Positions 6,692 to 7,423 of a DNA stretch of 7,423 nt are shown piece by piece. The notes under the pieces are model-generated. The model worked only from the letters and a program-made list of their open reading frames with translations, had not been told where the DNA came from and searched no databases. Location: the NCBI GenBank assembly GCA_964490875.1, contig CAZBEF010000021.1, positions 1 through 7,423 of the forward strand, in the 5' to 3' direction. This stretch comes from CAYYYG01 sp964490875. Its GTDB lineage: Bacteria > Patescibacteriota > Microgenomatia > UBA1406 > GWC2-37-13. Positions within the stretch are counted from its first letter, which is position 1; each line of letters opens with the position of its first letter. Position numbers and translations under genes: made by a program.

Positions 6692-6720
6692 TTGGCAATT
6701 GCGACTACAGACTTTAGTCT
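6692..6720 (+). promoter_or_regulatory. Candidate promoter for tRNA-Ala/23S
   Basis: TTGGCA (6692-6697), a 17-base spacer and TAGTCT (6715-6720). The start would fall near 6727, about 13 bases before tRNA-Ala. The -35 is good and the -10 is weak. The -10 lies within the palindrome at 6703-6726. Confidence 0.35.
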
Positions 6721-6726
6721 GTCGTC
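6703..6726. repeat. Near-perfect inverted repeat before tRNA-Ala
   Basis: GAC-T-ACAGACT, two T, AGTCTGT-C-GTC: 7 perfect pairs plus 3 more after one mismatch. As RNA it makes a stable hairpin with ACAGAC/GTCTGT closing a TTTA loop. It could be a processing site on the precursor or, as DNA, an operator over the -10. No T-run follows, so it is not a typical terminator. Confidence 0.6.
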
Positions 6727-6739
6727 TACTGACTAATAA

Positions 6740-6813
6740 GGGCCTGTAGTTCAGTTGGCTAGAACATCGCATTTGCAATGCGAAGCTCACCGGTTCGAAT
6801 CCGGTCAGGTCCA
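6740..6813 (+). tRNA. tRNA-Ala (anticodon TGC)
   Basis: A complete 74-base cloverleaf. Acceptor GGGCCTG (6740-6746) pairs with CAGGTCC (6806-6812); the D arm is GTTC/GAAC; the anticodon stem TCGCA/TGCGA carries loop TTTGCAA with TGC at 6774-6776; the T arm is ACCGG/CCGGT with loop TTCGAAT; A6813 is the discriminator. The third acceptor pair is G3:U70, the alanine identity element, which confirms the assignment. CCA is not encoded (A-CA follows), so it must be added after transcription. tRNA-Ala(TGC) before 23S is the classic spacer tRNA, but no 16S or tRNA-Ile precedes it here. Confidence 0.96.
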
Positions 6814-6830
6814 CAGCACTGTATACAATT

Positions 6831-6901
6831 TGGTACTTAGCTTAAACGGCAAAGCGCCCGTCGCAAGACGGAAGATAAGAGTTCGACTCTTTTAGTACTA
6901 A
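6831..6901 (+). other. tRNA-like element with tetraloop-capped anticodon arm
   Basis: A 71-base sequence folds as a near-cloverleaf. Acceptor TGGTACT (6831-6837) pairs with AGTACTA (6894-6900, one G-U); D stem GCTT/AAGC encloses AAACGGCA with the conserved A14 and G18-G19; the T arm is AAGAG/CTTTT with loop TTCGACT; A6901 is the discriminator. The U1-A72 pair and short D loop recall tRNA-Gln. The anticodon arm is wrong, however: CCGTC (6858-6862) and GACGG (6867-6871) are fully complementary around GCAA, a GNRA tetraloop, leaving no seven-base loop and no readable anticodon. The arm is one or two bases shorter than standard. It could be a decayed tRNA, a processing signal for the 23S precursor, or a specialised tRNA-like RNA. 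Confidence 0.6.
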
Positions 6902-6936
6902 AGTACTTTGACAATTTGGGATTGATTGTAGATAAA
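6902..6936 (+). promoter_or_regulatory. boxA-like and promoter-like spacer element before 23S
   Basis: CTTTGACAATTT (6906-6917) resembles the boxA antitermination element of rRNA operons (CTTTAACAATTT in E. coli) and sits where boxA usually occurs before 23S. The same bases also read as a promoter: TTGACA (6908-6913), a 17-base spacer and GATAAA (6931-6936), with a start near 6943. Position favours boxA; a dedicated 23S promoter would also make sense if 16S is unlinked. The sequence cannot decide between them. Confidence 0.5.
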
Positions 6937-6982
6937 TAAACATCTTAATGTAATGACCTCTTAGTGAATTAACTCACAAAAG

Positions 6983-7423
6983 AGATGGAAGAAATAAAGC
7001 CAATGGCGAATGCCTAGGCAGTTTAAGCCGAAGAAGGACGTGTGTACGAGCACGATAACAGCGGAGAGCCCTCCAACAGGCGCTACAACCCGCTGGTTTC
7101 CGAATGGAGCAATCCCTTCTTGCGTAAGCATGAAGATCCTCCGATTTATCGGAATGGATGGGAACCCAGAGAACTGAAACATCTCAGTACCTGGTGGAAA
7201 AGAAATCATATGAGATTCCGTTAGTAGCGGCGAGCGAATGCGGAAAAGCCTAAAACTGATCGCAAGATCAGTTGTTGCGGGACAGATAATGTGGGATTTG
7301 TTGAAGATAAAAAAACATCCTGGAACGGATGGCCATAGAAAGTGACAGCCTTGTATTATAAATCTGAGACAACCCTATTCTGCACCCAAGTACCACGAGA
7401 CACGCACACCTTGTGGGAAACCG
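6983..7423 (+). rRNA. 23S ribosomal RNA, 5' part
   Basis: About the first 440 bases of the large-subunit rRNA; the rest lies beyond the right edge. Conserved blocks occur in the expected order: GCGAATGCCTAGGCA (7006-7020), AAGAAGGACGTG (7031-7042), TTTCCGAATGG, CTGAAACATCTCAGTACC (about 7174-7190), AGTAGCGGCGAGCGAA (7223-7238), GTGACAGCC (7342-7350) and ACCACGAGACACG near 7391-7404. The 5' end is placed by alignment with E. coli 23S from memory and may be off by about 10 bases. An 8-pair hairpin with a GCAA loop (7254-7273) falls in a region of variable helices. Open frames within this stretch on either strand are not genes. Confidence 0.95.

Noticed and set aside
6831..6901. Reading the second element as tRNA-Cys (GCA) or tRNA-Ala (CGC)
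   Set aside because: Either reading breaks the anticodon stem pairing; the GCA reading has no U33 and the CGC reading lacks base 32. The acceptor also lacks the G3:U70 of tRNA-Ala.
6961..7224. Open frames on both strands within 6961-7224
   Set aside because: They lie inside conserved 23S rRNA and its immediate leader; the rRNA explains the sequence.

Overview
This is a low-GC bacterial window. It carries a phosphoenolpyruvate (PEP) enzyme pair on the minus strand, an amino-acid-type permease, two small proteins of uncertain role, and the start of a 23S rRNA gene on the plus strand, preceded by tRNA-Ala and a tRNA-like element. None of the five protein genes has a recognisable Shine-Dalgarno sequence in front of its start. 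No 16S rRNA precedes the tRNA-Ala/23S unit. The small orphan coiled-coil protein, the divergent enolase and the split rRNA arrangement suggest an uncultivated lineage, possibly of the Candidate Phyla Radiation (Patescibacteria). That placement is inference only, and the 23S sequence would settle it.

Positions 1-3494 (minus strand) hold PEP synthase (ppsA, complete) followed 36 bases later by an enolase homologue (eno, running off the left edge). PpsA makes PEP from pyruvate and enolase interconverts PEP and 2-phosphoglycerate, so the pair forms the entry to gluconeogenesis, read as one transcription unit. The enolase keeps its catalytic Glu and Lys but has GVEGG where the family has GDEGG.

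Positions 3495-3737 form a divergent intergenic region with one promoter candidate in each direction and two perfect inverted repeats in the permease promoter. Positions 3738-5492 encode a 584-residue APC-type permease with about 12 membrane segments and a cytoplasmic tail of about 130 residues. Converging on it, with 7 bases between the stops, is a small minus-strand gene resembling the nucleoside 2-deoxyribosyltransferase/DUF4406 fold. Divergent from that gene is a 130-residue protein with a near-perfect heptad coiled coil and an apparently leaderless start.

From 6514 the window becomes an RNA region. It contains a strong sigma70-type promoter, an RNA of about 120 bases ending in a terminator-like stem plus seven T, a strong palindrome lying over a second promoter candidate, tRNA-Ala(TGC), a tRNA-like element whose anticodon arm is closed by a GCAA tetraloop, a boxA-like/promoter-like spacer, and then 23S rRNA to the right edge. 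The tRNA-like element and the unlinked 23S are the most unusual parts of the window.
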